Of a stretch of 64,000 nt of DNA, positions 34,372 through 42,159 are shown piece after piece. The DNA lies in NCBI RefSeq assembly GCF_020982545.1, contig NZ_JAJKLK010000003.1:806001-870000 (forward strand), given 5' to 3'. Position 1 is the stretch's first letter, and every line of letters starts with the position of its first letter. The notes beneath the pieces were generated by a model, which saw nothing but the letters and a program-made list of their open reading frames with translations, searched no databases and had not been told where the DNA came from. The stretch is from Streptomyces sp. MNU76 (GTDB taxonomy: Bacteria; Actinomycetota; Actinomycetes; Streptomycetales; Streptomycetaceae). A program made the position numbers and the translations under genes.

Positions 34372-34891
34372 ACCACCGCCCCCCAGAACGCGTTGCCCTT
34401 CGATGCCATCGCGCCGACGCTGTTCTACTTCGCCCCGAAGAACCTCTGGGTGCTCGCCTACAACGGGGCTTGGCCATACAGCTTCGGCTACCGCACCTCG
34501 AGCGAGCGACACGGCGCTCAACCTGTTCGAGGCGGTCGAGGTCTACAAGGTCCAGGGGCAGAACCAGTACCTCATGATCGTCGAGGCCCAGAATTACACA
34601 GGGTACGGTCGCTGCTTCCGCTCGTTCACGGCCACCAGCCTCGGCGGCACGTGGACACCGCAGCCGCAGGCCGAGACCGTGACCAGCCCCTTCGCCGGCA
34701 AGGCCAACAGCGGCGCGACCTGGACCAACGACATCAGCCACGGCGATCTGGTTCGCACCAACCCCGACCAGACCAAGACCATTGACCCCTGCAACCTGCA
34801 GTTCCTCTACCAGGGGCACGACCCCAACATCGACGGCCTGGACTACGGCCTCATCCCTTACCGGCCAGGCGTACTGACACTGCAGCGCTAG
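34372..34891 (+). pseudogene. GH62 arabinofuranosidase remnant with internal deletion
   Basis: First part: [20 protein letters not shown], then SFGYRTSS. The frame then changes near 34505 and resumes as [54 protein letters not shown] and a normal end PGVLTLQR. These are motifs of family 62 alpha-L-arabinofuranosidases, which trim arabinose from xylan. The signal peptide, N-terminal blades and a central segment of the propeller are missing. Confidence 0.8.
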
Positions 34892-34910
34892 CCGGTGGCG
34901 TGACGCAGGG

Positions 34911-34965
34911 CCTGGTCTTTCAGGGGCGCGGGGAACCGCGCGAGAACCCCCACGCGCCGGTGGTC
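34911..34965. repeat. Common Streptomyces intergenic repeat with hairpin
   Basis: The stretch around CAGGGGCGCGGGGAACCGCG followed by CCCCCACGCGCCGG is the frequent intergenic GGTCTTTCAGGGGCGCGGGG-type repeat of streptomycetes. It may also work as terminator for the convergent map gene. Confidence 0.55.
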
Positions 34966-35005
34966 GCCCGATCGCCGGCCGGGCAACCGCGCTCCGCAAC
35001 AACGG

Positions 35006-35773
35006 TCACCGCGCGGTCAGCACCCGCGGCCCCGCCTCCGTGATCGCCACCGTGTGCTCCGCGTGCGCCGCCCGGGAACCGTCGTTCGTGCGCAACGTCC
35101 AGCCGTCCGGGGCCGCATGGTACCCGTCCGTACCCCCGCCGATCACCATCGGCTCGATCGCCAGGACCATCCCGTGCCGCAGCTTCATCCCGCGCCCGGG
35201 GTGCCCCTCGTTCGGCACCCCCGGGTCCTCGTGCATCCTGCGCCCGATGCCGTGCCCGCCGAACCCGTCGGGGATGCCGTACCCGGCGGCCCGGCAGACG
35301 CTGCCGATCGCGTGCGCGATGTCTCCGATGCGGTTGCCCACGACGGCCGCCTCGATACCCGCCGCGAGGGCGCGCTCGGCCGTCGCGACGAGCCGCAGGT
35401 CTGCCGTGCGCGGCGTGCCCACCACGAAGCTGAGCGCCGAGTCCCCGGCCCAGCCGCCCAGTTGCGCGCCGAAGTCGAGGGACACGAGGTCACCGTCGCG
35501 CAGCCGGTACGCCGTCGGGATGCCGTGCACGATCGCGTCGTTCACGGAGGCGCAGAGCACCGCGGGGAAGGGCGTGGGCGCGAAGGAGGGGTGGTAGCCC
35601 AGGAAGGGGGAGGTGGCGCCCGCCTTCCGCAGCACATCGTGGGCCAGCTCGTCCAGTTCGAGCAGGGAGACCCCCACGTCGGCGGCGTCCCGCACGGCCG
35701 TGAGCGCCTGCCCCACGACCTGCCCCGTCTCGTACATCGCTTCGATCGACTCATCCGTCTTCAGTTCCACCAT
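35006..35773 (-). CDS. map: Type I methionine aminopeptidase
   Basis: 255 residues. The metal site is complete: VSLDFGAQ and GWAGDSALSF (two Asp), GGHGIGRRMHEDP (His), LAIEPM (Glu) and AAHAEHTVAIT (Glu); the substrate His is in DAIVHGIPT. It removes the start Met from new proteins in the cytosol. TATAGT 7 nt before the ATG indicates a leaderless transcript. It is divergent from a small XRE regulator across a palindrome, so it is probably a regulated second copy rather than the ribosomal-operon map gene. Confidence 0.92.
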   Translation of the reverse strand: MVELKTDESIEAMYETGQVVGQALTAVRDAADVGVSLLELDELAHDVLRKAGATSPFLGYHPSFAPTPFPAVLCASVNDAIVHGIPTAYRLRDGDLVSLDFGAQLGGWAGDSALSFVVGTPRTADLRLVATAERALAAGIEAAVVGNRIGDIAHAIGSVCRAAGYGIPDGFGGHGIGRRMHEDPGVPNEGHPGRGMKLRHGMVLAIEPMVIGGGTDGYHAAPDGWTLRTNDGSRAAHAEHTVAITEAGPRVLTAR

Positions 35774-35800
35774 GCCAATTACTATACCGCTCGGCGCCCA

Positions 35801-35840
35801 ATTCTAATACCGGTCCGCCGGAGGGGATCGGTATTAGAAT
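35801..35840. promoter_or_regulatory. 12-bp-arm palindrome between map and xre
   Basis: ATTCTAATACCG (35801-35812) and CGGTATTAGAAT (35829-35840) are perfect inverted arms with a 16-bp spacer. The right arm contains TAGAAT, the probable -10 box of the leaderless xre gene (ATG at 35847), and the left arm borders the map promoter (TATAGT at 35781-35786). This fits autorepression by the XRE protein and control of map. Confidence 0.8.
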
Positions 35841-35846
35841 GGGGTC

Positions 35847-36134
35847 ATGGTGCGCACCCCTCTCACCCCCGAAGAGCGCGAACGCGGCGAGCGGCTCGGC
35901 CGGTTGCTGCGTGACGCCCGTGGCGGCCGCAGTATGGCTGAGATCGCCGCCGGCGCGGGCATCTCCGCGGAGACCCTCCGGAAGATCGAGACCGGCCGTG
36001 CCCCCACCCCGGCCTTCTTCACGATCGCCGCCCTCGCCCGCGCGCTGGGTCTGTCCATGGACGACCTCGTGACGCGCTGCGGGCCGGCCGCCGCCGAGAC
36101 GCCGACGGCGGCGACGGTGGCGGCCGTGGCCTGA
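35847..36134 (+). CDS. XRE-family DNA-binding regulator
   Basis: 95 residues. The helix-turn-helix runs RLGRLLRDARGGRSMAEIAA, AGISAETLRKIETGRAP, then FTIAALARALGLSMDDLV. After it comes only a short Ala/Thr-rich tail, so it is a DNA-binding domain without effector domain. The promoter is leaderless and overlaps one arm of a perfect palindrome, suggesting self-repression and co-control of map. Confidence 0.9.
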   Translation: MVRTPLTPEERERGERLGRLLRDARGGRSMAEIAAGAGISAETLRKIETGRAPTPAFFTIAALARALGLSMDDLVTRCGPAAAETPTAATVAAVA

Positions 36135-36313
36135 GGCGGACCGTCGCCCTGGCCGAAGTTGTTCGCCTGCCCTGGCTGGACTTCTCGCTCACGGCCACCG
36201 CGACGGCGCGCGCGGCACACCGCGTCCGCTCCGAAAACTCTACGTAGCCCGTCTGTAACACAACTGGTGTTTTCTTGCGGACCGGAGCACTCCAGTCGGC
36301 CGGGGAGTATGCG

Positions 36314-37789
36314 ATGGCTGTGGATCAACTCCCGGGTCAGGTGCGGGAGTTCGCGGGATACCTGAACAAGCTGATGACCAGGCTCGACCAGGGCGCCGGT
36401 TGGTGCGCCGTCTTCTGGCAGCGGGATCCCGAGGGCATGCGCGCGTGCCTGGACGGTCTGGAAGTGCCGCCCTGGGACGTCGTGGAAGCGCTGATGCACG
36501 ACCTCGACACCGCGTACGGACCCGCCGCGGCCGCCCAGGAGACCCAGCGGGCCCGCGCACTGCACCGCGCCTCGCTCGCCGCGTACGACTCCCGGCCCGG
36601 TGGCCGTCACGCCCTCGGCGACCGGCTCGACGTCATGCTCCGCGAACAGCGCTACGCCGCCGACCGTACCGCCGACCTGACCCGCAGGCTCCAGGCGGCC
36701 ACCAGCCAGGAGGAGGCCGACTCCCTCCGCCTGGACCTGGCCTGGGCCCACAACGACCACGAACGAGCCAGTGCCCGCTGCATGGAACTGCGCACCCGCA
36801 TCGAGGACGCCGACCGCCGCGCCCCGCACCACCCCGTGCGGGGCGCGGCGCGCGTCGAGAGCATGCCGTCGGGGACGTCAGCCGCGTACCGTCGGCGGGG
36901 AGCGGGCGGACGACCGTCACCCCGTATCCACCCCGCCCCCACCGCCACACCCACCCCGGCCCCAGATCCGAGGCCCGATCCCGGCCCCGGGACCACGCCC
37001 GGAATCCACCGCCCAGGAGTCCCCGCACCCGCCCCGCGGCGACCAAGCAGCGTGCCAAGCGCCGCCCCCGAGGGTGCCCGTTTCGCCGGGGCGGTGGAGG
37101 TCGAGGAGGCACCGCCCGCGGCCGAGCCCGTGGCCGAGTCCAAGACCGAGCCGAGCGGGGGCCGCAAGGGGAAGGCTCCCCGGGGTGCCCGGTACGCCGG
37201 GGCCGGGGAGCCGGCCGAGGCCGTGGCACCGCAGCAGCCGCAGGCGCGTCAGGCGCTGGACGACGAGGCGCGGCAGGAGATCGCCGGGACCGTGCACCGG
37301 CTGGTGAGGTTGCGCCGGGAAGGCCGCAGCGGGGAGGCGCACGCCCTCCTCGTGGAGGTCGCGCACTGGCCCGCCGCCCGTTTCCCGCTGCTCGCGGCCG
37401 AGTTGCACCGCGCGGGGCTGGACGCCGACTGGGCGACCCTGCTGTGGGAGGCCGGGTCGTTGCCCGCCGACCGGCTGGTCGCGGTCGCGGACGCCCTGAA
37501 CGCGGTCGGTCGCGCCGCGGACGGGGAGCAGATGCTGCGGCAGGGCGTCACGAGGCCCGCCGAGGAGATCGGCGAGGCGGTGCTCGGCTTCGTCGCGCAG
37601 GGGCGTGATCGGGAGGCGCGTGCGCTGCTCGACGTCTATGTGCGCGTGCGTACGCCGGAGGAGGCGGCGCGGAGCGTGGAGGCCCATCCTCGACGGCTCG
37701 CGCCCCTCGTCCTGGCGGCGGCGCGCGGTGTCTCGAAGGAACGCCACCGAGACGTCACCCACGCCCTACGAGTCCAGGGCCTCACCTGA
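36314..37789 (+). CDS. Large hypothetical protein with helical ends and Pro-rich centre
   Basis: 491 residues from the ATG at 36314 (GGGGAG upstream). Residues 1-180 are helical, with a coiled coil near 120-165 (DLTRRLQAATSQEEADSLRL). Residues about 200-300 are Pro/Ala/Thr-rich and disordered. The C-terminal 170 residues are helical repeats (EIAGTVHRLVRLRREGRSGE, ADALNAVGRAADGEQMLRQG). Such proteins are common in Streptomyces and often labelled tegument-like because of composition only. No enzyme motif is visible; a scaffold role is a guess. Confidence 0.75.
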   Translation: MAVDQLPGQVREFAGYLNKLMTRLDQGAGWCAVFWQRDPEGMRACLDGLEVPPWDVVEALMHDLDTAYGPAAAAQETQRARALHRASLAAYDSRPGGRHALGDRLDVMLREQRYAADRTADLTRRLQAATSQEEADSLRLDLAWAHNDHERASARCMELRTRIEDADRRAPHHPVRGAARVESMPSGTSAAYRRRGAGGRPSPRIHPAPTATPTPAPDPRPDPGPGTTPGIHRPGVPAPAPRRPSSVPSAAPEGARFAGAVEVEEAPPAAEPVAESKTEPSGGRKGKAPRGARYAGAGEPAEAVAPQQPQARQALDDEARQEIAGTVHRLVRLRREGRSGEAHALLVEVAHWPAARFPLLAAELHRAGLDADWATLLWEAGSLPADRLVAVADALNAVGRAADGEQMLRQGVTRPAEEIGEAVLGFVAQGRDREARALLDVYVRVRTPEEAARSVEAHPRRLAPLVLAAARGVSKERHRDVTHALRVQGLT

Positions 37790-37856
37790 CCCCGCCCCCG
37801 CCCCCGCCCCACCAGCCCGCAGCCGGGCCCGCCGTCGCCGGTGCGTCCGGTTCCAG

Positions 37857-37897
37857 GTGCGAAACGCAGGCGTAATCACCCACTGGAGTGCGAAACG
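37857..37897 (+). promoter_or_regulatory. 31-bp-spaced GTGCGAAACG direct repeats upstream of nitrilase 1
   Basis: GTGCGAAACG at 37857-37866 recurs exactly at 37888-37897, 31 bp apart (about three helical turns). A comparable pair with the same spacing precedes the second half of the cluster (41825-41865). They are candidate sites for the PucR regulator encoded at 40250. Confidence 0.6.
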
Positions 37898-37959
37898 TGA
37901 TCGACTCGGCCGGTTGACGACGATGGTCTTGCCCAGCCCGTCGACGGGGCTTAGTTTCA

Positions 37960-37994
37960 AGCCTCTACGGCCTGCTTCTACGGGCGTAGAGGCT
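37960..37994 (+). promoter_or_regulatory. 10-bp-arm palindrome in the hydantoin-operon leader
   Basis: AGCCTCTACG (37960-37969) and CGTAGAGGCT (37985-37994) are perfect arms around 15 bp, 31 bp before the ATG. In RNA this would be a stable leader hairpin; in DNA it could be an operator. Confidence 0.55.
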
Positions 37995-38025
37995 CTCTGA
38001 CGTCCCTGTCGAAGGAGCAGCTGAC

Positions 38026-38868
38026 ATGGCCAACGTCGTACGCGCCGCCCTGGTCCAGGCCACCTGGACCGGAGACACCGCGTCCATGGTCGACAAGCAC
38101 ATCGAGCACGCCCGCGAGGCGGCCCGGCAGGGCGCGAAGGTGATCGGCTTCCAGGAAGTCTTCAACGCGCCCTACTTCTGCCAGGTCCAGGAACCGGAGC
38201 ACTACGCCTGGGCGGAACCCGTGCCCGACGGCCCCACCGTGACCCGCATGCGGGAGCTGGCCCGCGAGACCGGCATGGTGATCGTCGTCCCCGTCTTCGA
38301 GGTCGAGCAGTCCGGGTTCTACTACAACACCGCCGCGGTCATCGACGCCGACGGCAGCTACCTCGGCAAGTACCGCAAGCACCACATCCCCCAGGTCAAG
38401 GGGTTCTGGGAGAAGTACTACTTCAAGCCCGGGAACCTCGGCTGGCCGGTGTTCGAGACGGCCGTCGGCAAGGTGGGCGTCTACATCTGTTACGACCGCC
38501 ACTTCCCGGAGGGCTGGCGCCAGCTCGGTCTGAACGGCGCCCAGCTCGTCTACAACCCGTCGGCCACCCACCGCGGCCTCTCCGCCCACCTCTGGCAGCT
38601 GGAACAGCCGGCCGCGGCCGTCGCCAACGAGTACTTCGTCGCCGCGATCAACCGCGTCGGGCGGGAGGAGTACGGGGACAACGACTTCTACGGCACCTCC
38701 TACTTCGTGGACCCGCGCGGCAAGTTCGTGGGCGAGGTCGCGAGCGACCAGAGCGAGGAACTCGTCGTCCGGGACCTCGACTTCGACCTCATCGAGGACG
38801 TACGACAGCAGTGGGCGTTCTACCGGGACCGCCGGCCCGACGCGTACGAAGGACTCGTGCAGCCCTGA
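38026..38868 (+). CDS. Nitrilase-superfamily N-carbamoyl amidohydrolase, paralogue 1
   Basis: 280 residues. The catalytic Glu is in GFQEVFNAPYFC near 43, Lys in LGKYRKHHIPQ near 112 and Cys in YICYDRHFPEGW near 156. Strong similarity to beta-ureidopropionases/N-carbamoyl-beta-alanine amidohydrolases indicates release of CO2 and ammonia from carbamoyl amino acids, the third step of reductive pyrimidine breakdown. It is 63 bp upstream of a class III aminotransferase that can use the beta-amino acid formed. A GAAGGAG ribosome site precedes the ATG. Confidence 0.87.
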   Translation: MANVVRAALVQATWTGDTASMVDKHIEHAREAARQGAKVIGFQEVFNAPYFCQVQEPEHYAWAEPVPDGPTVTRMRELARETGMVIVVPVFEVEQSGFYYNTAAVIDADGSYLGKYRKHHIPQVKGFWEKYYFKPGNLGWPVFETAVGKVGVYICYDRHFPEGWRQLGLNGAQLVYNPSATHRGLSAHLWQLEQPAAAVANEYFVAAINRVGREEYGDNDFYGTSYFVDPRGKFVGEVASDQSEELVVRDLDFDLIEDVRQQWAFYRDRRPDAYEGLVQP

Positions 38869-38931
38869 CGTGGGCACGTACAGCCGTGACACTCGCAGAA
38901 CCCGTACAGCAGTGAAAGGAGTGGTGCAGCC

Positions 38932-40218
38932 GTGACCGACGAACTGCTCGGACGCCACAAGGCCGTACTGCCCGACTGGCTCGCGCTCTACTACGCGGAC
39001 CCGCTGGAGATCACCCACGGCGAGGGGCGCCACGTCTGGGATGCCGCCGGCACCAAGTACCTCGACTTCTTCGGCGGCATCCTCACCACGATGACGGCGC
39101 ACGCCCTGCCCGAGGTCACCAAGGCGGTGAGCGAGCAGGCCGGGCGGATCATCCACTCCTCGACGCTCTACCTCAACCGGCCGATGGTCGAACTCGCCGA
39201 GCGGATCGCGCAGATGTCCGGCATCCCGGACGCCCGCGTCTTCTTCACCACCTCCGGCACCGAGGCCAACGACACCGCCCTGATGCTGGCCACGACGTAC
39301 CGCGGCAGCAACCAGATCCTGGCAATGCGCAACAGCTACCACGGCCGCTCCTTCAGCGCGGTCGGCATCACCGGCAACAAGGGCTGGTCCCCGACCTCGC
39401 TGTCCCCGCTGCAGACGCTGTACGTGCACGGCGGCGTCCGCACCCGCGGCCCGTACGCCGACCTGAGCGACGCCGACTTCATCACCGCCTGCGTCGCAGA
39501 CCTGGAGGACCTGCTCGGCCACGGCCGCCCGCCGGCCGCGCTGATCGCCGAACCGATCCAGGGCGTCGGCGGGTTCACCTCACCGCCCGACGGCCTGTAC
39601 GCGGCCTTCCGCGAGGTGCTCCAGCGGCACGGCGTGCTGTGGATCGCCGACGAGGTGCAGACCGGCTGGGGCCGCACCGGCGACAACTTCTGGGGCTGGC
39701 AGGCGCACGGCCAGAACGGGCCGCCGGACATCCTGACCTTCGCCAAGGGCATCGGCAACGGCATGTCCATCGGCGGTGTCGTCGCCCGCTCCGAGGTCAT
39801 GAACTGCCTCGACAGCAACTCGATCTCGACCTTCGGCGGCACCCAGATCACCATGGCCGCCGGCCTCGCCAACCTGAACTACCTGGTCGAGCACGACCTC
39901 CAGGGCAACGCACGCCGCGTCGGCGGGCTGCTCATCGAGCGGCTGCGGGCGATCACCGCGCAGATCCCGGCGGTCAAGGAAGTACGCGGCCGGGGCCTCA
40001 TGATCGGCATCGAGCTGGTGAAGCCCGGCACCGAGGAGGCCAACCCCGAGGCCGCGTCCGCCGTTCTCGAAGCGGCCCGCCGGGAGGGCCTGCTGATCGG
40101 CAAGGGCGGCGGCCACAACACCAGCGCGCTGCGCATCGCGCCCCCGCTGTCGCTGACCGTCGCCGAGGCCGAGGAGGGCGCCGACGCCCTCGAACGGGCT
40201 CTGAGGAGCATCCAGTAG
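38932..40218 (+). CDS. Class III aminotransferase, probably beta-alanine/beta-aminoisobutyrate:pyruvate type
   Basis: 428 residues from the GTG at 38932 (AAGGAG upstream). Class III PLP features: FFTTSGTEANDTALM for phosphate binding, WIADEVQTGWGRTG with the Asp that holds the pyridine N, and the Schiff-base Lys in LTFAKGIGNGMS. The closest known types are alanine-glyoxylate/(R)-beta-aminoisobutyrate-pyruvate transaminases. In this cluster it should take the beta-alanine or beta-aminoisobutyrate from pyrimidine breakdown to the semialdehyde. Confidence 0.85.
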   Translation: MTDELLGRHKAVLPDWLALYYADPLEITHGEGRHVWDAAGTKYLDFFGGILTTMTAHALPEVTKAVSEQAGRIIHSSTLYLNRPMVELAERIAQMSGIPDARVFFTTSGTEANDTALMLATTYRGSNQILAMRNSYHGRSFSAVGITGNKGWSPTSLSPLQTLYVHGGVRTRGPYADLSDADFITACVADLEDLLGHGRPPAALIAEPIQGVGGFTSPPDGLYAAFREVLQRHGVLWIADEVQTGWGRTGDNFWGWQAHGQNGPPDILTFAKGIGNGMSIGGVVARSEVMNCLDSNSISTFGGTQITMAAGLANLNYLVEHDLQGNARRVGGLLIERLRAITAQIPAVKEVRGRGLMIGIELVKPGTEEANPEAASAVLEAARREGLLIGKGGGHNTSALRIAPPLSLTVAEAEEGADALERALRSIQ

Positions 40219-40249
40219 TACCAGAGGAACAGATCTGAGGAACCCCGCC

Positions 40250-41827
40250 ATGACCACCACCTCGGCCACCGCTCCGGAACCCGCCCTGTCGGTACGCCAG
40301 GTCCTCGCCCTGGACCGGGTCCTCGCCGGAGAGCCCGAGGTGGTGGCCGGGGCCGGTCACCTCGACCGGCCCGTGCGCTGGGTGCACGTGGCGGAGGCGC
40401 CCGACGTCGGCGTGATGCTCAGCGGCGGCGAGATGGTCCTCACCACCGGGGTCCTGCTCGCCGGCGACGAGGACGCCCAGGCCGAGTACATCCGCTCGCT
40501 GTACCGGTCCGAGGCCGCCGCGGTGGTCCTCGGCCTCGGGCGGGCCTTCCCGACGCCGCCCGACGTGATGCGGCGGGCGGCGGAGCGGTGCGGTCTGCCC
40601 ATGGTCGTGCTGCACCGGCCGTTCCCCTTCGCCGACCTGACCGAGGAGGTCCAGTCCCGGCTGGTACGGCGGAAGTTCGCGGCCGTGAGCCTGTCCGAGG
40701 CCGTCCGCACCACCCTGACCGGACTCATCACCGCGGGCGCTCCGCTGCAACGGCTGCTCGACGAGATCGCCCAGCACGCGGGCTGTCCGCTCGTCGTCAC
40801 CAACCTCGCCCACCGGGTCCTCGCCACGGCGGGGGAGCGGTCGGCGGTCGACGACGTGCTGCGCGACTGGGAACGCATCTCCCGTCAGGCGGGCGGCACC
40901 CAGGGCGACGGCTGGGTCCGGGCCGAGTTGGGCGGGCGCGGGGAACGCTGGGGGCAGATCGTGCTGTGCGGCTACCGGGGCGACATCGCCACCGGGCGGC
41001 TGCTCGCCGACCGGGCCGCCGAGGCGCTCGTTCTCCACCGGATGCTCGGCGGCGCGGCGCACTCCTGGGAGGAGCAGTCCGCGCAGAGCCTGCTGACGGA
41101 CCTCGTCTCCGGGGTCGTACCGGCCCGGCAACTGCTGCCCAGGGCGCGGGCGGCAGGGCTGCCCGTCAATCGCCGTACCTTCGTGCCGCTCGTCGTACCC
41201 GACGGTGACCCGGCGCAACTCGACCGAGTGTTGCGGATGTTGGGGCTCCCCGGGCTCGTCGCCGAACTCGCGGAGGGGGCCACCGCCGTACTCCTCAGCC
41301 TGGCCCGGGACCAGGACGCGACCGCGCTCACCGAGCACTTCGCGGCCCGGCTGCGGTCGGAGTCCGGGGTGCGGACGACGGTCGTGGCCGCCGCCGAGGC
41401 GCGCATCACGTGGGAGGACGTGCCGGGCGGGCTGCGGGAGGCACGGCACGTGGCGGACGCCGTCGCCCAGTCCGCCGCGACCGGGCTGGACCTGCCCGTC
41501 GTCGTACGCCTCCGCGACGTCCATCTGCGCGGCCTGATCCGGCTGTTGCGCGACGACCCGCACGTCCAGGCCTTCGCCGAGCGGGAGTTGGACGGGCTGC
41601 TGTGCGGCGACGGACACGCCGAACAGGATCTGCTGCCCGTGCTGCGGACCTATCTGGCGACCGGCCGGAACAAGTCACACACCGCGCAGCTGCACCATGT
41701 GAGCCGGCCCGCGCTGTACCGCCGGCTGGAAGCCATAGAGGCCCGCCTCGGTGTGGACCTCGACGACTTCGAACAGGCCGCCTCCGTCCACATCGCCCTG
41801 CTCGCGCACGACGCGCAACAGGGCTGA
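40250..41827 (+). CDS. PucR-family regulator of the cluster
   Basis: 525 residues. An N-terminal PucR domain (VRQVLALDRVLAGEPEVVAG then GGEMVLTTGVLLAG) is followed by a central GGDEF-like region and a C-terminal PucR_1 helix-turn-helix (LLPVLRTYLATGRNKSHTAQ then LHHVSRPALYRRLEAIEARL). PucR proteins usually activate purine or pyrimidine catabolic genes in response to a pathway compound. It sits 31 bp after the aminotransferase and likely controls both transcription units. Confidence 0.9.
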   Translation: MTTTSATAPEPALSVRQVLALDRVLAGEPEVVAGAGHLDRPVRWVHVAEAPDVGVMLSGGEMVLTTGVLLAGDEDAQAEYIRSLYRSEAAAVVLGLGRAFPTPPDVMRRAAERCGLPMVVLHRPFPFADLTEEVQSRLVRRKFAAVSLSEAVRTTLTGLITAGAPLQRLLDEIAQHAGCPLVVTNLAHRVLATAGERSAVDDVLRDWERISRQAGGTQGDGWVRAELGGRGERWGQIVLCGYRGDIATGRLLADRAAEALVLHRMLGGAAHSWEEQSAQSLLTDLVSGVVPARQLLPRARAAGLPVNRRTFVPLVVPDGDPAQLDRVLRMLGLPGLVAELAEGATAVLLSLARDQDATALTEHFAARLRSESGVRTTVVAAAEARITWEDVPGGLREARHVADAVAQSAATGLDLPVVVRLRDVHLRGLIRLLRDDPHVQAFAERELDGLLCGDGHAEQDLLPVLRTYLATGRNKSHTAQLHHVSRPALYRRLEAIEARLGVDLDDFEQAASVHIALLAHDAQQG

Positions 41828-41865
41828 AACATGCCGGGACCTGCGAAAACAGCGGTGAAACATGC
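41825..41865 (+). promoter_or_regulatory. 31-bp-spaced TGAAACATGC direct repeats upstream of nitrilase 2
   Basis: TGAAACATGC occurs at 41825-41834 and again at 41856-41865, exactly 31 bp apart, as for the GAAAC-core pair at 37857-37897. A second pair, GTGACACGGTG (41878-41888) and GTGACACCGTG (41910-41920), follows with 32-bp spacing. All lie before a MITE-like element and the second half of the catabolic cluster. Confidence 0.6.
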
Positions 41866-41954
41866 GCCCACGAAGAGGTGACACGGTGGAACGGAGAAGG
41901 CCCGCAGACGTGACACCGTGCAACTCAAACCGGCTTCCCGGACTTCCTACTCTC

Positions 41955-42135
41955 CTGGGGCGGGCGTCGGAAGTTCCGCCTGCCCCGCGACGCCCGGCAC
42001 GCACTCTCGCCGCACCGGGCACAAGCCCAAGTACATCCAGTACGAGGTCTTGCGCCCGGCACGCCGAGAGCACGCACCGGACGCCGCAGGGCCCGCCCTT
42101 CGGGCGGACGACGGCACTTCCGACGCCCGCCCCAG
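41955..42135. mobile_element. 181-bp MITE-like inverted-repeat element, copy 2
   Basis: 20-bp perfect ends, CTGGGGCGGGCGTCGGAAGT (41955-41974) and its complement (42116-42135). The core, on the minus strand, matches copy 1 closely (CTCTCGGCGTGCCGG, CTCGTACTGGATGTACTTGG, GCGGCGAGAGTGCGTGCCGG). The arms differ mostly by changes that keep G-U pairs in minus-strand RNA. It lies 24 bp upstream of nitrilase 2 and could change its expression. Confidence 0.72.
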
Positions 42136-42159
42136 CACACCGAGTGACCGGAGGTCCCG

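Noticed and set aside
35006..36134. map/xre as a toxin-antitoxin pair
   Set aside because: The aminopeptidase has a full catalytic site and normal length, and the genes are divergent, unlike typical toxin-antitoxin operons.
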